From JAITWN01 sp050486285 (GTDB taxonomy: Bacteria; Pseudomonadota; Gammaproteobacteria; SZUA-140), in assembly GCA_050486285.1 (NCBI GenBank), contig JBJHCZ010000009.1, positions 58,555 through 122,554 of the forward strand: a DNA stretch of 64,000 nt, read 5' to 3'. Position 1 is the stretch's first letter; every line of letters starts with the position of its first letter. Made by a program: the position numbers and the translations under genes. The notes under the pieces are model-generated. The model was not told where the DNA came from, did not search any database, and saw nothing but the letters and a program-made list of their open reading frames with translations. Of this stretch, positions 43,667 through 54,440 are shown piece after piece.

Positions 43667-45169
43667 ATGATGTTCCGCAACCCTGTCCTCGCCGTCATTG
43701 CGGCGTTCGTGATGGCCTGGCAGGCGCCGGTGCTCGCCGCCGATGCGGGAGACGGCGCGCGTACCCTGGACGAGGTCATTCGCGAGGTCCTCCGACGCCA
43801 TCCCGATCTCGGGATTGCCCGCTTCGACGCGGTCATCGCCGGCGCTGAGCTTGCGCGCATCGATGCCGGACTCGATCCGGTGTTCACAGCGCGCGCCGGC
43901 ATCAGCGACGATCGCACGCCGGTCTTCAGTGAATTCCAGCCCGCCGAGACCCTGACCGGCGCGATCAGCGGCACGCTGACCCAGCCCTTCGCCGGCGGCG
44001 GCACGCTCAGCACGACCGCTGAATATGCCCGCACCCGCCAGCGCTTTACTTCGCCGTTCGCCAGCCAGCTCGCGTTGATCAACCCGGCCTATCGCGGCGG
44101 AGTCAGCGTCAGTTATCGTCATCCGCTGTTGCGTGGCGAGGGGCGTCCCGATATCCGGGACGCGCTGACGGCGGCCGGCGCCGAGCGCGACGCGTTGCAG
44201 ATGCAGCGCCTGGTCATCGCCCGCGGCCTGGGCCTGCAGGCGCTCACCGCGGGCTTCAGGCTGCTCGCTGACGATATCGGTATCCGGCTCGCCGGCATCG
44301 GCGTCGAACGCGCGGAGCGCCTGGTCGACTACCAGCGCTTCCGCGAGGAATTCGGGCTGGTCGAGTCCGCCGAGCGTATCCAGATGGAGGCCTTGCTCGC
44401 GCTGCGTCGGCTCGAGTTGCAGCGGGCGCGGGCGCAGAAGCACGCGAGTCGCGTCGAGCTGAACCGGCTGATGCTGCGCGAGCCGGAGGCCGCGCTCGAG
44501 ATCCGGCCATTCACGGGTCTGCCGCCGCCGGGCACGCCGTCGATCGAGGACGGCATCCAGTTTGCGCGCGCGCTGCGCCCCGAATTCCAGCTCATCGAGC
44601 GCCGGCTCGAGGCCGAGCAGGCGCGGTTGCGCGTCGTGCGTGACGCCGGCCGGCCGCAGCTCGACCTTGTCGGCGAGCTTGGCGTGTTCGCGCTCGAGCG
44701 CCGTCCGCTCGATGCGGCCGCCGTTGATTTCAACGATCGTTTCGCCGGCATCGCGATCGAGTTGAGCGACGTCCTCGGCCGCCGCGCCGCGAAGGCAGGG
44801 GTGCTGCGTTCGGAACTCGAGTCTCTGCGCCTGCAGGCGGAGTCCGCGCGCGCCGTCGAGCAGGTACGCGACGAACTCGCCCGCATCCAGGCGACGATCG
44901 CAAGCGGCGCCGAGACCCTGCGTCTGCTACGTCTGCGCGCCGGCGCCGAGGCGCGCAAGTTCGAGGCCGAGCTGGCGCGCTATCGTGACGGCCGCTCCGA
45001 TACCGCGACGGTGATCCAGTTTGAGGGCGAGCTGATGATCAGCGAACTCGAGGCCGAGCTGCAGGCGCTGGCGCTGTGGCTGGCCGACCGCCAGTTCTCA
45101 TGGTCGCGGGGGACGTTGTTCGAGGAGATGGGCATCGACCTCGAGGCATTGATCGAGGACGCCCCGTGA
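43667..45169 (+). CDS. TolC-family outer-membrane efflux protein
   Basis: 500 residues from the ATG at 43667 (MMFRNPVLAVIAAFVMAWQA); an ATG one codon later is equivalent. A signal peptide ends at VLAADA. Two repeated halves follow with beta-barrel strands (TGAISGTLTQPFAGGGTLST, GVSVSYRHPLLRGEGRPDIR) and long alpha-helical coiled coils (LEAEQARLRVVRDAGRPQLD). This is the plan of TolC/OEP channels. Its stop overlaps the GTG start of the RND gene (GTGA), so the two are translationally coupled. Confidence 0.9.
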   Translation: MMFRNPVLAVIAAFVMAWQAPVLAADAGDGARTLDEVIREVLRRHPDLGIARFDAVIAGAELARIDAGLDPVFTARAGISDDRTPVFSEFQPAETLTGAISGTLTQPFAGGGTLSTTAEYARTRQRFTSPFASQLALINPAYRGGVSVSYRHPLLRGEGRPDIRDALTAAGAERDALQMQRLVIARGLGLQALTAGFRLLADDIGIRLAGIGVERAERLVDYQRFREEFGLVESAERIQMEALLALRRLELQRARAQKHASRVELNRLMLREPEAALEIRPFTGLPPPGTPSIEDGIQFARALRPEFQLIERRLEAEQARLRVVRDAGRPQLDLVGELGVFALERRPLDAAAVDFNDRFAGIAIELSDVLGRRAAKAGVLRSELESLRLQAESARAVEQVRDELARIQATIASGAETLRLLRLRAGAEARKFEAELARYRDGRSDTATVIQFEGELMISELEAELQALALWLADRQFSWSRGTLFEEMGIDLEALIEDAP

Positions 45170-48100
45170 AGGCCATGATCGAGTTCTTCATCCGCCGCGG
45201 CCTGGTGGTGAACCTCGCCTCGCTGATGCTGCTGATCGGCGGCGTCTATGCCGCGCTGAACATCCAGCGCGAGGCATTTCCGAGCGTCAATTTCGACGTT
45301 GTCGTCATCAGCGCGATCTACCTCGGGGCCTCGCCGCGCGACGTCGAGTCGCGTCTGGTGATTCCGATAGAGCGCGAGCTGAAGGGCGTCGACGGCATCC
45401 GCTCGGTGCGCTCGACCGCGTACCAGGGCACGATGCAGATGCTGATCGAGATCGATCCTGCCTACCAGGATCGCGCCCGCCTCGTCGCCGAGGTGCAGCA
45501 GGCGATCGATCGCGCCGACCTGCCGGCCGACCTGCCGTCCGATCCGCTGATCACCGAGGTCAAGTCCGAGCAGACGCCGGTGCTGTCGTTCTCGGTGTTC
45601 GGCGACATGGATGCGCTGGCGCTGAAGCGCCTCGGTGACCGGATCGAGAACGACGTCCTCGCGATCCCGGGCGTCGCCCAGGTGCTGATCCAGGGCGAGC
45701 ACAAGGAGGAGATTCGCATCGTGCTCGATCCCGAACGCATGCGCCGCCATCGCGTTGCGATCGGCGATGTGGTGCGACTGGTGCAGGGCTGGAATGTCAC
45801 CGCGCCCGGCGGGCGCCTGCAGCCGCCGGAGGGACAGAGCATCCTGCGCATCACCGGCGAATTCACCTCGGCCGAAGATGCAGCGAACCTCGTGCTCCGC
45901 GCGACCGAACGCGGCGATGTGCTGCGCCTCCGCGACGTCGCGGAGGTCACCGAGGCGCTGGAGCGTCCGCGCCGCTATGTCGCCGCGCAGGGCGTCCCGT
46001 CGATCAACATGATCGTGCTCAAGCGCGGCCACGCCGACCTGCTCGATCTCGTCGACCGCGTGCGCGACTATCTCGGGACCGTGCCTGACCGCTACGGCGA
46101 GGCGCTGTCGGTCGAGGTCTACGACGACTTCTCGACCGTGACCCGGCTCAGGCTCGGGGTGCTGACCAGTAACGGCGCGATCGGCCTCGTGCTGGTGCTG
46201 GCGACGCTGCTGCTGTTCCTGCGCCCGGCGGTCGCGTTCACCACCGCGCTGGCGCTGCCGATCATCTTCTTCTCGGGATTGGCGCTGCTGTACCTGTCGG
46301 GCGTGACGCTGAATCTGCTGACGATGTTCGGCTTCATCATGGTGCTCGGTCTGATGGTCGACAACGCGATCATCATCGGCGAGAACGTGACCTGGCACAT
46401 GGAGCGCGGCCTGTCGTCCGAGGCGGCGGCCGTCACCGGCACCTGGGAGCTGGCCGGTCCGGTCACGGCGACGGTGCTGACGACGATCGTCGCCTTTCTG
46501 CCGCTGATGTTCATGGACGGGATCATCGGCAAGTTCGTCGTCGCGATCCCGGTCGTCGTGGTGACGCTGCTGTTCTTCTCCTGGCTGCAGGCGCTGTTCA
46601 TCCTGCCGAACCATATCCGCGACGTCGCGCGGGCGAGCGCGCACCCTCCCGAACGCGCCCTGTTCCGCTGGCTGAACGCGGGCTACGGCTGGCTGCTGCG
46701 CGGGGCGGTGCGTTGGCGTTATCTGACCGTCCTGTTGACGATCGTCGCGCTGCTCGGAGCGTTCAGCCTCGGTGGCCAGATGCGCTTTCAACTCTTCCCG
46801 CCCGGCGCCGAGTCGCAGTTCTACCTGCGCGTCAACATGCCGGTCGGCACGACGCTCGAGCAGACCCGCGACGCGCTGCTCCGTCTCGATCGCGAGGTGC
46901 GCGTGCGCATCGATCCGGCGGTGCTCGAGACGACGACGCTGGTTGCCGGCGAGAACAGCGCGGACCAACGCGAGCAGATGAAGCAGATCGGCGACCGCTT
47001 CGGTTTCGTGCGCGTGATCCTGATCCCGTTCACCGAGCGCGAGGTCACCGCGCTTGAGGTCATGGACCGCATCCAGGCCGAGATCCCGGCGCTGTTCCCG
47101 GACATGACGATCAGCTTCGCGATGGAGACGATGGGGCCGCCGGTCGGACGCGCGCTGCAGGTCGAGATCACCGGCCGCGACAACGGCGCGCGCGATGAAT
47201 CGGCGCGACGACTGATGGCGTTGCTGTCGGAGGTGAACGGCGTCTACGCGATCGAGAGCGATCTCGAGCCCGGAGATCCCGAGCTGCACATCGAACTCGA
47301 CCGCGAACTCGCCGCCTTTGCCGGCGTCGATCTGGCGACGGTCGCGACCCATATCCGCGCGGCCTTCGACGGACTGGTCGTGTCGACGCTGATACGCGGC
47401 ACCGAGGAGATCGACGTGACGATCCGCTATCCCGAGCGCGCCCAGCAGGATCTCGGGACGCTGATGGGGCTCGAGATCCCGAACGCGCGCGGCGGACTCG
47501 TACCGCTGCGGCGCATCGGCCGCCTCGTCGAATCGCCCGGCGCGACCGCGATCCGTCACAAGGACGGCGAGCGCGTCGTCAGCATCTCGGCCGAAGTCGA
47601 TCGCCAGAACATCACCTCGCACGAACTGAACAGGCTGGTGCGCGAGCGCGCGGCGGAATGGCAGGTCGAGGCCTCGCCGCCGGTGCGCTTCAATCTCGGC
47701 GGCGAGCAGGAACGCGCCGAGGAATCGGTGGCCGGGCTGATCTTCAGCTTCGCCTTCGCGCTGCTCGCGATCTTCGTGATCCTGGCGATCCAGTTCAATC
47801 GCCTCGGCTATCCGCTGCTGGTCATGCTCGCGATCCCGTTTGGCGCGATCGGCATCATCGTCGGCTTCCTGCTGCACGGCCATCCGCTGTCGTTCATGGC
47901 GCTGATGGGCTTCGTCGCGCTGAGCGGCGTCGTCGTCAATGCCTCGCTGGTGATGGCGGTGTTCATCCAGCGCCTGATCGCGCAGGGCGCGCCCTGGCGC
48001 GAGGCGGTCGTCGAGGCCGGTCAGCGCCGCCTGCGCGCGGTGCTGCTGACGACGATCACGACGGTCGTCGGCCTGCTGCCGACTGCCTACGGCTGGGGTG

Positions 48101-48267
48101 GCCACGATCCCTTCGTCGCGCCGATGGCGCTCGCGCTGTCCTGGGGGCTGATGTTCTCGACGCTGATCACGCTGTTTTCGATCCCGGCCGCGCTGGGCAT
48201 CGGCATGGATATCAAGGCATTGTTTCGCATGGCATTTTCAGAGGGAGCGCGGCGTCAGCCCGGGTGA
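45166..48267 (+). CDS. RND-family efflux transporter (AcrB/HAE-like)
   Basis: 1033 residues from GTG at 45166 (ATG at 45175 is the alternative). It has the RND plan: span 1 (LVVNLASLMLLIGGVYAALN), a porter domain, spans 2-6 with the proton-relay motif GLMVDNAIIIGENV, a second porter domain (QMRFQLFPPGAESQFYLRVN) and the final spans including FMALMGFVALSGVVVNASLV. Where AcrB has a pair of Asp in span 4, this has Asp-Asn, a common variant. It should export small molecules across the envelope with the coupled TolC-type protein. The periplasmic adaptor gene normally in such operons is missing here. Confidence 0.93.
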   Translation: MKAMIEFFIRRGLVVNLASLMLLIGGVYAALNIQREAFPSVNFDVVVISAIYLGASPRDVESRLVIPIERELKGVDGIRSVRSTAYQGTMQMLIEIDPAYQDRARLVAEVQQAIDRADLPADLPSDPLITEVKSEQTPVLSFSVFGDMDALALKRLGDRIENDVLAIPGVAQVLIQGEHKEEIRIVLDPERMRRHRVAIGDVVRLVQGWNVTAPGGRLQPPEGQSILRITGEFTSAEDAANLVLRATERGDVLRLRDVAEVTEALERPRRYVAAQGVPSINMIVLKRGHADLLDLVDRVRDYLGTVPDRYGEALSVEVYDDFSTVTRLRLGVLTSNGAIGLVLVLATLLLFLRPAVAFTTALALPIIFFSGLALLYLSGVTLNLLTMFGFIMVLGLMVDNAIIIGENVTWHMERGLSSEAAAVTGTWELAGPVTATVLTTIVAFLPLMFMDGIIGKFVVAIPVVVVTLLFFSWLQALFILPNHIRDVARASAHPPERALFRWLNAGYGWLLRGAVRWRYLTVLLTIVALLGAFSLGGQMRFQLFPPGAESQFYLRVNMPVGTTLEQTRDALLRLDREVRVRIDPAVLETTTLVAGENSADQREQMKQIGDRFGFVRVILIPFTEREVTALEVMDRIQAEIPALFPDMTISFAMETMGPPVGRALQVEITGRDNGARDESARRLMALLSEVNGVYAIESDLEPGDPELHIELDRELAAFAGVDLATVATHIRAAFDGLVVSTLIRGTEEIDVTIRYPERAQQDLGTLMGLEIPNARGGLVPLRRIGRLVESPGATAIRHKDGERVVSISAEVDRQNITSHELNRLVRERAAEWQVEASPPVRFNLGGEQERAEESVAGLIFSFAFALLAIFVILAIQFNRLGYPLLVMLAIPFGAIGIIVGFLLHGHPLSFMALMGFVALSGVVVNASLVMAVFIQRLIAQGAPWREAVVEAGQRRLRAVLLTTITTVVGLLPTAYGWGGHDPFVAPMALALSWGLMFSTLITLFSIPAALGIGMDIKALFRMAFSEGARRQPG

Positions 48268-48797
48268 TCACGGTCTCGCCCTGAACTTTTGCCGGGATTC
48301 CCCGTCTACATTGGCAAGTTCGTCGAGGCCTGTGTGACAGCTAAGGCCGACAGGGATTTCGCGCCTTGGCGAGCTTGCCCCCCCACTGCTTTCACGGAAG
48401 AACGCCCAAAGGTGGCTGCCCTGCCGGCATCCGAATATTGGCGCATGCCTCCGCATTGCCGATAAAAAGAGGTATGAGTCCTGATAATTTCAACGATAGC
48501 GAGGGCTTGTCGAGTGCCGCCGGCCACGGCACGGCACGACATCGAATTATGATGATCTCGTCTGTGATATGAGCCTCGTCCTCCTCGAAGGGGTCCGACG
48601 GAACGGTTCATACCCCGATCGCGTCCTTCCGGGAGAAGGGCGGCCTCCCTGTAATCAACACGGGGATAGCGGTATAATCAACGGTCACACCTTTGCGCCG
48701 TCAGGCGCAGTGTCAGGATGATCCAGGATGTGGTGATGCGGCTGTCTATCGCCAAATGCTGTCCGATCGCCTGGCTCCACCCGCGGGCGACCCCTCG
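48268..48797. other. 530-base intergenic region upstream of the repeat lipoprotein
   Basis: No supported gene lies here; short frames (48366-48572 plus, 48306-48611 minus) have no binding site or domain. A perfect TATAAT at 48673-48678 is a likely -10 box for the lipoprotein gene, giving a leader of about 110 bases. A GC-rich imperfect repeat occurs near 48704-48716 (TGCGCCGTCAGGCGCA-like hairpin). Base composition here is lower in GC than the flanking genes. Confidence 0.4.
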
Positions 48798-51700
48798 ATG
48801 ATCGCGAAAAAGGTCGTCCGGGCCACCCTTTGCGTTCTGGTCTTCGCCCTCGCGCTGGCCGGATGCGGCGACGGCGACATCCCCAGCTTCAACCAGTCCA
48901 CGATGACGATCACCGGCACGGTCATCGCGCCGGCCGGAGACTCCCAGCAGTTCGTCGCGGTCGAGTCCGGCAGCGTGTTCACGCGCATCGCCGCGTTCGT
49001 GCTGGGCGACGTCCACGCAGAGATCACCGGGCTTGCGCCGGTCGCCGGGGCGACCGTCGAACTGGTGAGGCTGAGTGACAACGTCGTCATCGACACCGCC
49101 GTCACCAACGAAAACGGCGTCTATAGCTTCCCGAGCGTCCCCACGATCGGCCCGTCCAGCGAATACGCGGTGCGGGTGGTCGGCGAGCCCGATGTCATGC
49201 GCGCGATCGTCACCGGTAGCGTCGTCGATATCTCGCCGGCGACCGAGGTCGTGACCGGGGCGGTGCTCGACAGCCTCGGCGGCAGCGTGGTGCTCGCCAA
49301 CTTCCTCGTCCAGGAGGTCGCCGCGCTGAACAGCCTGCTCATCGCGATGGATATCGACGTCACCGGGCTCGGTTTCGGCGATGCCGTCGAAGCGATCAGG
49401 GCCGCGGCCGGCCCGATCTTCGCCGACATGCTCGCGGCGTTCTCGACGCCAGGCACGGAAAATGTGCTTCAGGCCGGCGACTACAGTGTCGTCGAGTATT
49501 CGGGGGCGCTCCGCGATTCATTCATCGTGCCCGTCGAAGGGATGCCGGGCGGCGTCGAGATCGACAGCGGACAGGGCCCGATGATCTTCGGCAATCGCGC
49601 GCAGCCGTCACCGGGCTTTGTCGCGATCGGCAAGTTCCTGCACAACTTCGCCGCCGTCGCGCCGCTCTACCCCGATGACGAACCGGTCGAGGACGCCTAC
49701 CCCTATCTCGTCGGCCTGAACCAGTTGGCGCACGTGGTCAACAGCAAACGCCAGCTCGTGGTCGCCGACATGCAGAATCCGTCGTCGCCGATTGCCGGCA
49801 TCGGCGCGACGACCGAGAGCGGCGGGCTGCTGATCTACCCGCTGGATTACGGCGTGCGTGTCGACGATGCGCCCTCGATCTCCGGCATGGGCATTCGCTA
49901 TGCGGCGCGCTGGCGGCTTGCCGGCTTCGGCCAGACGCTGCCTGATCTGACGCTGCTCGATCCCGCCGGCGGCGGGCCGACGGTCTATCACGATATCCGC
50001 CTGCGGCAGACTCTGACCGCCGAGGGCGGCGGGGACAATGCCGTGATCCTGACGAGCTCGACCGGCACGGCGAGCTTCGACAGCACCCCGCAGTTGCACG
50101 ACTTCGACGGCGAGCGGAGTTACGGTGAAGTCGTCTCGGACGTCGTCACCAACAGCCTGCGGCTCGATCTTTCGGACAATTCGATCAGCACGGCCGCGGG
50201 CTCGGACCTGAACACCAGCCTGTATTTCATGTTGCAGAGCACCGGCCTCATGCAGCTCAGGAGCGAGACCGGGACGGTACTCGGCTGGGGCCTGACATCG
50301 ACCGACGGCGAGCGCGACGGCGAGGTCGTCGGCATCAACACCTTCTCCGGCGGCTTCGATGAGCCGGTGACCTCGACCGAGCGGACATTCTCGATCGCCA
50401 TCCGGCAGGCGAGCGAGATGGCCAACGCGGACATTGCCGGCAACTACAATCTCGTCGAATATTCCGGTTACCTGTCGGAGGATGCCGTGGCCACCCCGCC
50501 GCGTGCCTATGTCCATACAGGGATTCGCTACGGCACGGTCACGCTGATCGGCAGCGGCGCGGTCACCGCCGGCACGATGTTCCGCAAGCTCGCGCGCCTG
50601 GATGTGGCGGCGGCGCGCGGCGAGACCGGGGCCGAGCCGAATATCTCCGGAGAATCCGGCACCTTCATGACCGCGACGGCGGGTGATGCTGGCGAGACCT
50701 TCGCGTTGATCGTCGACGGCGTCACCGTATTCACATTCACCTCGGCGGCCGGGGGCGATACCGTCGAGGCCGCGGATGTCCAGGGCGGCGTCGACAGCGC
50801 GATCGGTGACCTGAGCGGAGTCGGCATCGAGGTCAGCGGCACCGTCGCCGATGGCGACCTGGTGTTCACCAAGGCCAGCGGCGAGGCGTTCGATATACAG
50901 GTCATCAACGGGTTCACCGCCACCGCGAGCGCGGCGGGGGGATTCGAGGGGGATGACTTCGCACCTGGCCCCAACATTATTGATAATGCTTCTCCTGCTG
51001 TCCCTGCGGTTTCGAGCGCATCCGGGGCTTTCACTACGGCGACCTCAACTGACGAGAACCAGACCTATACGCTGACCGTGGGTGGCGTCCAGGTGTTCAC
51101 CTTCACATCGACTGCATCGGGCCAGACCGTGACGGCGGCGGACGTGCAGGGTGGCATAGTCTCCAATACGGCGGCGCTGGATGCAGTGGGCATCACCTTC
51201 GATGGATCAGCGGTTGACGGGGATCTGGTGTTTACCAGGGCGAGCGGCGAGGACTTCGATATTGTCGTGGTTAACACTTTCAGCAATGAGGCGTTGTCGG
51301 CAGGTGGTTTTGCCGGCGCGGATTTCACCGCGAACGCGCCGCAAGAAATCGACAATGGCGCAGTGTTGGATCCTGCGGTTTCGAGCGCATCCGGGGCTTT
51401 CACTACGGCGACCTCAACTGACGAGAACCAGACCTATACGCTGACCGTGGGTGGCGTCCAGGTGTTCACCTTCACATCGACTGCATCGGGCCAGACCGNN
51501 NNNNNNNNNNNNNNNNNNNNNNNNNNNNNNNNNNNNNNNNNNNNNNNNNNNNNNNNNNNNNNNNNNNNNNNNNNNNNNNNNNNNNNNNNNNNNNNNNNAC
51601 GTGCAGGGTGGCATAGTCTCCAATACGGCGGCGCTGGATGCAGTGGGCATCACCTTCGATGGATCAGCGGTTGACGGGGATCTGGTGTTTACCAGGGCGA

Positions 51701-53097
51701 GCGGCGAGGACTTCGATATTGTCGTAGTCAACACCTTCGGCAATGGCGGCTTTGCGGGCGCGGACTTTGCAACCGGGGCCAATACGGTAGAGGGTGATGA
51801 GTTGCAGGCGAATACCTCCGGTGCTTCCGGGGCATTCACGACTGCAACGGCGGGTGCTGCGGATGAGGTTTTCTCACTGACGATCGGCAACACTACGGTG
51901 TTCACGTTCACATCGACTGCGGCGGGCCAGATCGTGACGGCGGCGGACGTGCAGGCCGGGCTGGTTTTGAATGCGGCGACACTGCAGGCAGATGAGGGCG
52001 TCACTTTCAGCGGTTCTGTGGTTGACGGAGATCTGACGTTCACGAAGGCTGACGGAGCGCCATTCACAATACTGGTGACGAATACCTTCACCGGTATAGA
52101 GGGCGAGGCAGGCGGCTTTGCGGGCGCGGACTTTGCAACCGGGGCCAATACGGTAGAGGGTGATGAGTTGCAGGCGAATACCTCCGGTGCTTCCGGGGCA
52201 TTCACGACTGCAACGGCGGGTGCTGCGGATGAGGTTTNNNNNNNNNNNNNNNNNNNNNNNNNNNNNNNNNNNNNNNNNNNNNNNNNNNNNNNNNNNNNNN
52301 NNNNNNNNNNNNNNNNNNNNNNNNNNNNNNNNNNNNNTGTGGTTGACGGAGATCTGACGTTCACGAAGGCTGACGGAGCGCCATTCACAATACTGGTGAC
52401 GAATACCTTCACCGGTATAGAGGGCGAGGCAGGCGGCTTTGCGGGCGCGGACTTTGCAACCGGGACCAACCTGATCGACAACGGCACCGAACTCGGTGAT
52501 AACTCCAGCGCCCCGTCCGGTGAATTCGTGACCGCGAACGCAGGCGCCGCCGACGAGACGTTCTCGCTGGCCGTAGATGACATCACGGTCTTCACGTTCA
52601 CCTCGACGGAGGCCGGAGACTTCGTAACTGCCGAGGATGTCCAGGCCGGCGTCAATGCCGCGGCCGGCGAACTGACGACGGCCGGCTTTACGGTCAGCGG
52701 TACGGTCGCAGACGGGGATCTGGTATTCACACGGCTGGACGGTGCACCGTTCGAGATCACCGTCGTCAATGAATTCACCGGCACCGTAAGCATCGCCGGC
52801 GGCTTCACCGGCGACGACTTCGCGACCGGCATCCAGACCATCGACAACGGCCGGCTCGCCGGTCCCGCGCCGTCGCTGTCGTCGCAGTCGGGTCAGCAGT
52901 CGCTGTCTTCCGGCAGCTATGACGTGCTTGCGAACGGCGCGGTGACGATGATCCTGACGATCGGTGACGAGACGATCACCGCGCAGGGCGCGGTGACGCA
53001 GAACGGTGAATTCATCGCCCTCGCGACCGGCACCAGCAACGGCGACAGTTCGCGGCAGGGCCGCGGTATCCTCTTCCTGATCCGCCAGCCGGATTGA
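48798..53097 (+). CDS. Very long lipoprotein with at least six ~122-residue repeats (two assembly gaps)
   Basis: The ATG at 48798 gives a lipoprotein signal (LCVLVFALALAGC). A carboxypeptidase-regulatory-like beta domain (about 30-130) and a unique region to about residue 615 follow. Then at least six tandem repeats of about 122 residues lie between about 50644 and 52860, each with the pattern ASGAFTTAT ... VFTFTSTxxGxxVTAADVQ ... VDGDLxFTxAxGxxFxI ... GGFAGADF. The C-terminal domain ends LIRQPD. The DVQ...DGDL core recalls flagellin hook-IN repeats (pattern only). Two 100-N runs interrupt it and one appears to shift the frame, but repeat alignment shows the frame is intact if the true gaps are 12 and 145 bases (or these plus whole repeats). 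Minimum length is then 1418 residues. Probably a surface fibre or adhesin. Confidence 0.85.
51499..51598. other. Assembly gap (100 N)
   Basis: Exactly 100 N, a placeholder size. By comparison with the preceding unit (51119-51150), only 12 bases are missing if no whole repeat was lost. That restores the reading frame, which the placeholder shifts by one. Confidence 0.98.
52238..52337. other. Assembly gap (100 N)
   Basis: Exactly 100 N. Compared with unit 4 (51872-52016), the missing piece is 145 bases, or 145 plus whole repeats. The reading frame is unaffected by the placeholder because both lengths leave the same remainder. Confidence 0.98.
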
Positions 53098-53127
53098 TCT
53101 CCGGCCGGCGGCACGTCGCCGCCCCGT

Positions 53128-54336
53128 CTATTCCTCGTCGTCGATGACCATCGGTTCCGCGTTCAGCACCGCGCGCGCGGCGGAAAGCGAGCAGCCGCGC
53201 TGGATCGGGGCCTTGCAGTCGGCCAGCACGTCTTCCAGCGCGCCGAGGCAGAACAGCACGTTGCGCGCATTGCAGGCATGGCCCATCAGGCCGATGCGCC
53301 AGACCTTGCCCGCCATCACGCCGAGTCCGGCGCCGATCTCGAGGTTGTATTCGCCGAGCAGTTGCGCGCGCACGATGGCGTCGTCGACGCCCTCCGGGAT
53401 GCGGATCGCGTTGAGCTGCGGCAGGCGTTCGTCCTCGGGGACGATGAACTCCAGCCCCATCGCCTCGATGCCGGCGCGAAACGCCTTGTGATAGTGCAGG
53501 TGGCGTGCCCAGGCGCGGCCGAGATTTTCCTCCTGCAACATCACCAGCGCCTCGTGCAGCGCGTACAGCGTGTTGACCGGCGCGGTGTGGTGATAGGCGC
53601 GCTTGCCGGCCCCGCCCCAGTAGCCCATGACCAGGTTCAGGTCGAGGAACCAGCTCTGCACCGGCTTCGAGCGCGCCTTGATCTTCGCCTGCGCCCGTTC
53701 GCTGAAGGTGACCGGCGACAGGCCGGGCACGCAGGACAGGCATTTCTGGGTGCCGGAATAGACGGCGTCGAGCTGCCATTCATCGACCAGCAGCGGGATG
53801 CCGCCGAGCGAGGTCACGGTGTCGACGATGGTCAGGCAATCATGATTGCGCGCGAGGTCCGCCAGCAGCTTCGCGTCGGAGCAGGCGCCGGTCGAGGTCT
53901 CGGCGTGGACGAAGGCGACAATCGCGGCGTCCGGATGCGCCTTCAGCGCCTCCTCGAGCTTTGCGGGATCGACGGCACGCCCCCAGGCATCCTCGACCAT
54001 GACCGGCACGCCGCCGGTGCGCAGCACGTTTTCCTTCATGCGACCGCCGAACACGCCGTTCTGGCAGATGATGACCTTGTCGCCGGGTTCGACCAGATTG
54101 ACGAAACAGGTCTCCATGCCGGCGGAGCCGGGCGCCGAGACCGGGAAGGTCAGGTGATTCTTCGTCTGGAAGGCGTACTGGAGCAGTGCCTTGACCTCTT
54201 CCATCATCGTGATGAAGGCCGGATCGAGATGCCCCAGCGTCGGCCTTGCCATCGCCTCGAGCACGCGCGGGCTGACATCGGAAGGACCCGGACCCATCAG
54301 GGTCCGCCGGGGGGGATGAAACGAGCGGATTTTCAT
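53128..54336 (-). CDS. Class V aminotransferase, serine/alanine-glyoxylate type
   Basis: 402 residues. N-terminal GPGPSDVSPRVLEAMARPTL and GSAGMETCFVNLVEPGD are typical of alanine/serine-glyoxylate and purine catabolism aminotransferases. The PLP-binding Lys lies in YSGTQKCLSCVPGLSPVTFS, and the PLP-phosphate Asp in TIVDTVTSLGGIPL. The reaction is probably transfer of the amino group to glyoxylate or pyruvate, but the donor cannot be set from sequence. No photorespiratory, serine-cycle or purine-degradation genes are beside it. Confidence 0.92.
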   Translation of the reverse strand: MKIRSFHPPRRTLMGPGPSDVSPRVLEAMARPTLGHLDPAFITMMEEVKALLQYAFQTKNHLTFPVSAPGSAGMETCFVNLVEPGDKVIICQNGVFGGRMKENVLRTGGVPVMVEDAWGRAVDPAKLEEALKAHPDAAIVAFVHAETSTGACSDAKLLADLARNHDCLTIVDTVTSLGGIPLLVDEWQLDAVYSGTQKCLSCVPGLSPVTFSERAQAKIKARSKPVQSWFLDLNLVMGYWGGAGKRAYHHTAPVNTLYALHEALVMLQEENLGRAWARHLHYHKAFRAGIEAMGLEFIVPEDERLPQLNAIRIPEGVDDAIVRAQLLGEYNLEIGAGLGVMAGKVWRIGLMGHACNARNVLFCLGALEDVLADCKAPIQRGCSLSAARAVLNAEPMVIDDEE

Positions 54337-54440
54337 GCGCGAATTCCTGATCTGCCTATGATTCCCCGTGTTTCGGGGCGCTAAAGCATATCAGGAATCG
54401 CGGCGGACTTTCATCCCCGGGCCGAAGGGGGCGGGGCGCG

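Larger units (their letters stand above)
50644..52860 (+). repeat. Tandem coding repeats, period about 366-369 bp
   Basis: Unit starts are at about 50644, 51012, 51381, 51817, 52183 and 52507. Outer units are diverged, while units 2/3 and 4/5 are nearly identical at DNA level (for example the blocks around 51012-51130 and 51381-51498, and 51740-51871 and 52120-52237). The assembly broke twice inside these identical pairs, so the true copy number is unknown. Confidence 0.92.

Noticed and set aside
44980..48105. 1041-codon open frame on the minus strand opposite the RND gene
   Set aside because: It mirrors the RND/TolC coding frames, is a His/Arg/Asp-rich low-complexity translation, and has no domain. 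It is a shadow of high-GC codon use.
51499..51598. True frameshift or two separate genes in the repeat lipoprotein
   Set aside because: The frame change is explained by the 100-N placeholder; repeat alignment restores one frame.
50644..52860. CRISPR array
   Set aside because: The repeats are ~366 bp, in frame and protein-coding, without short spacers.
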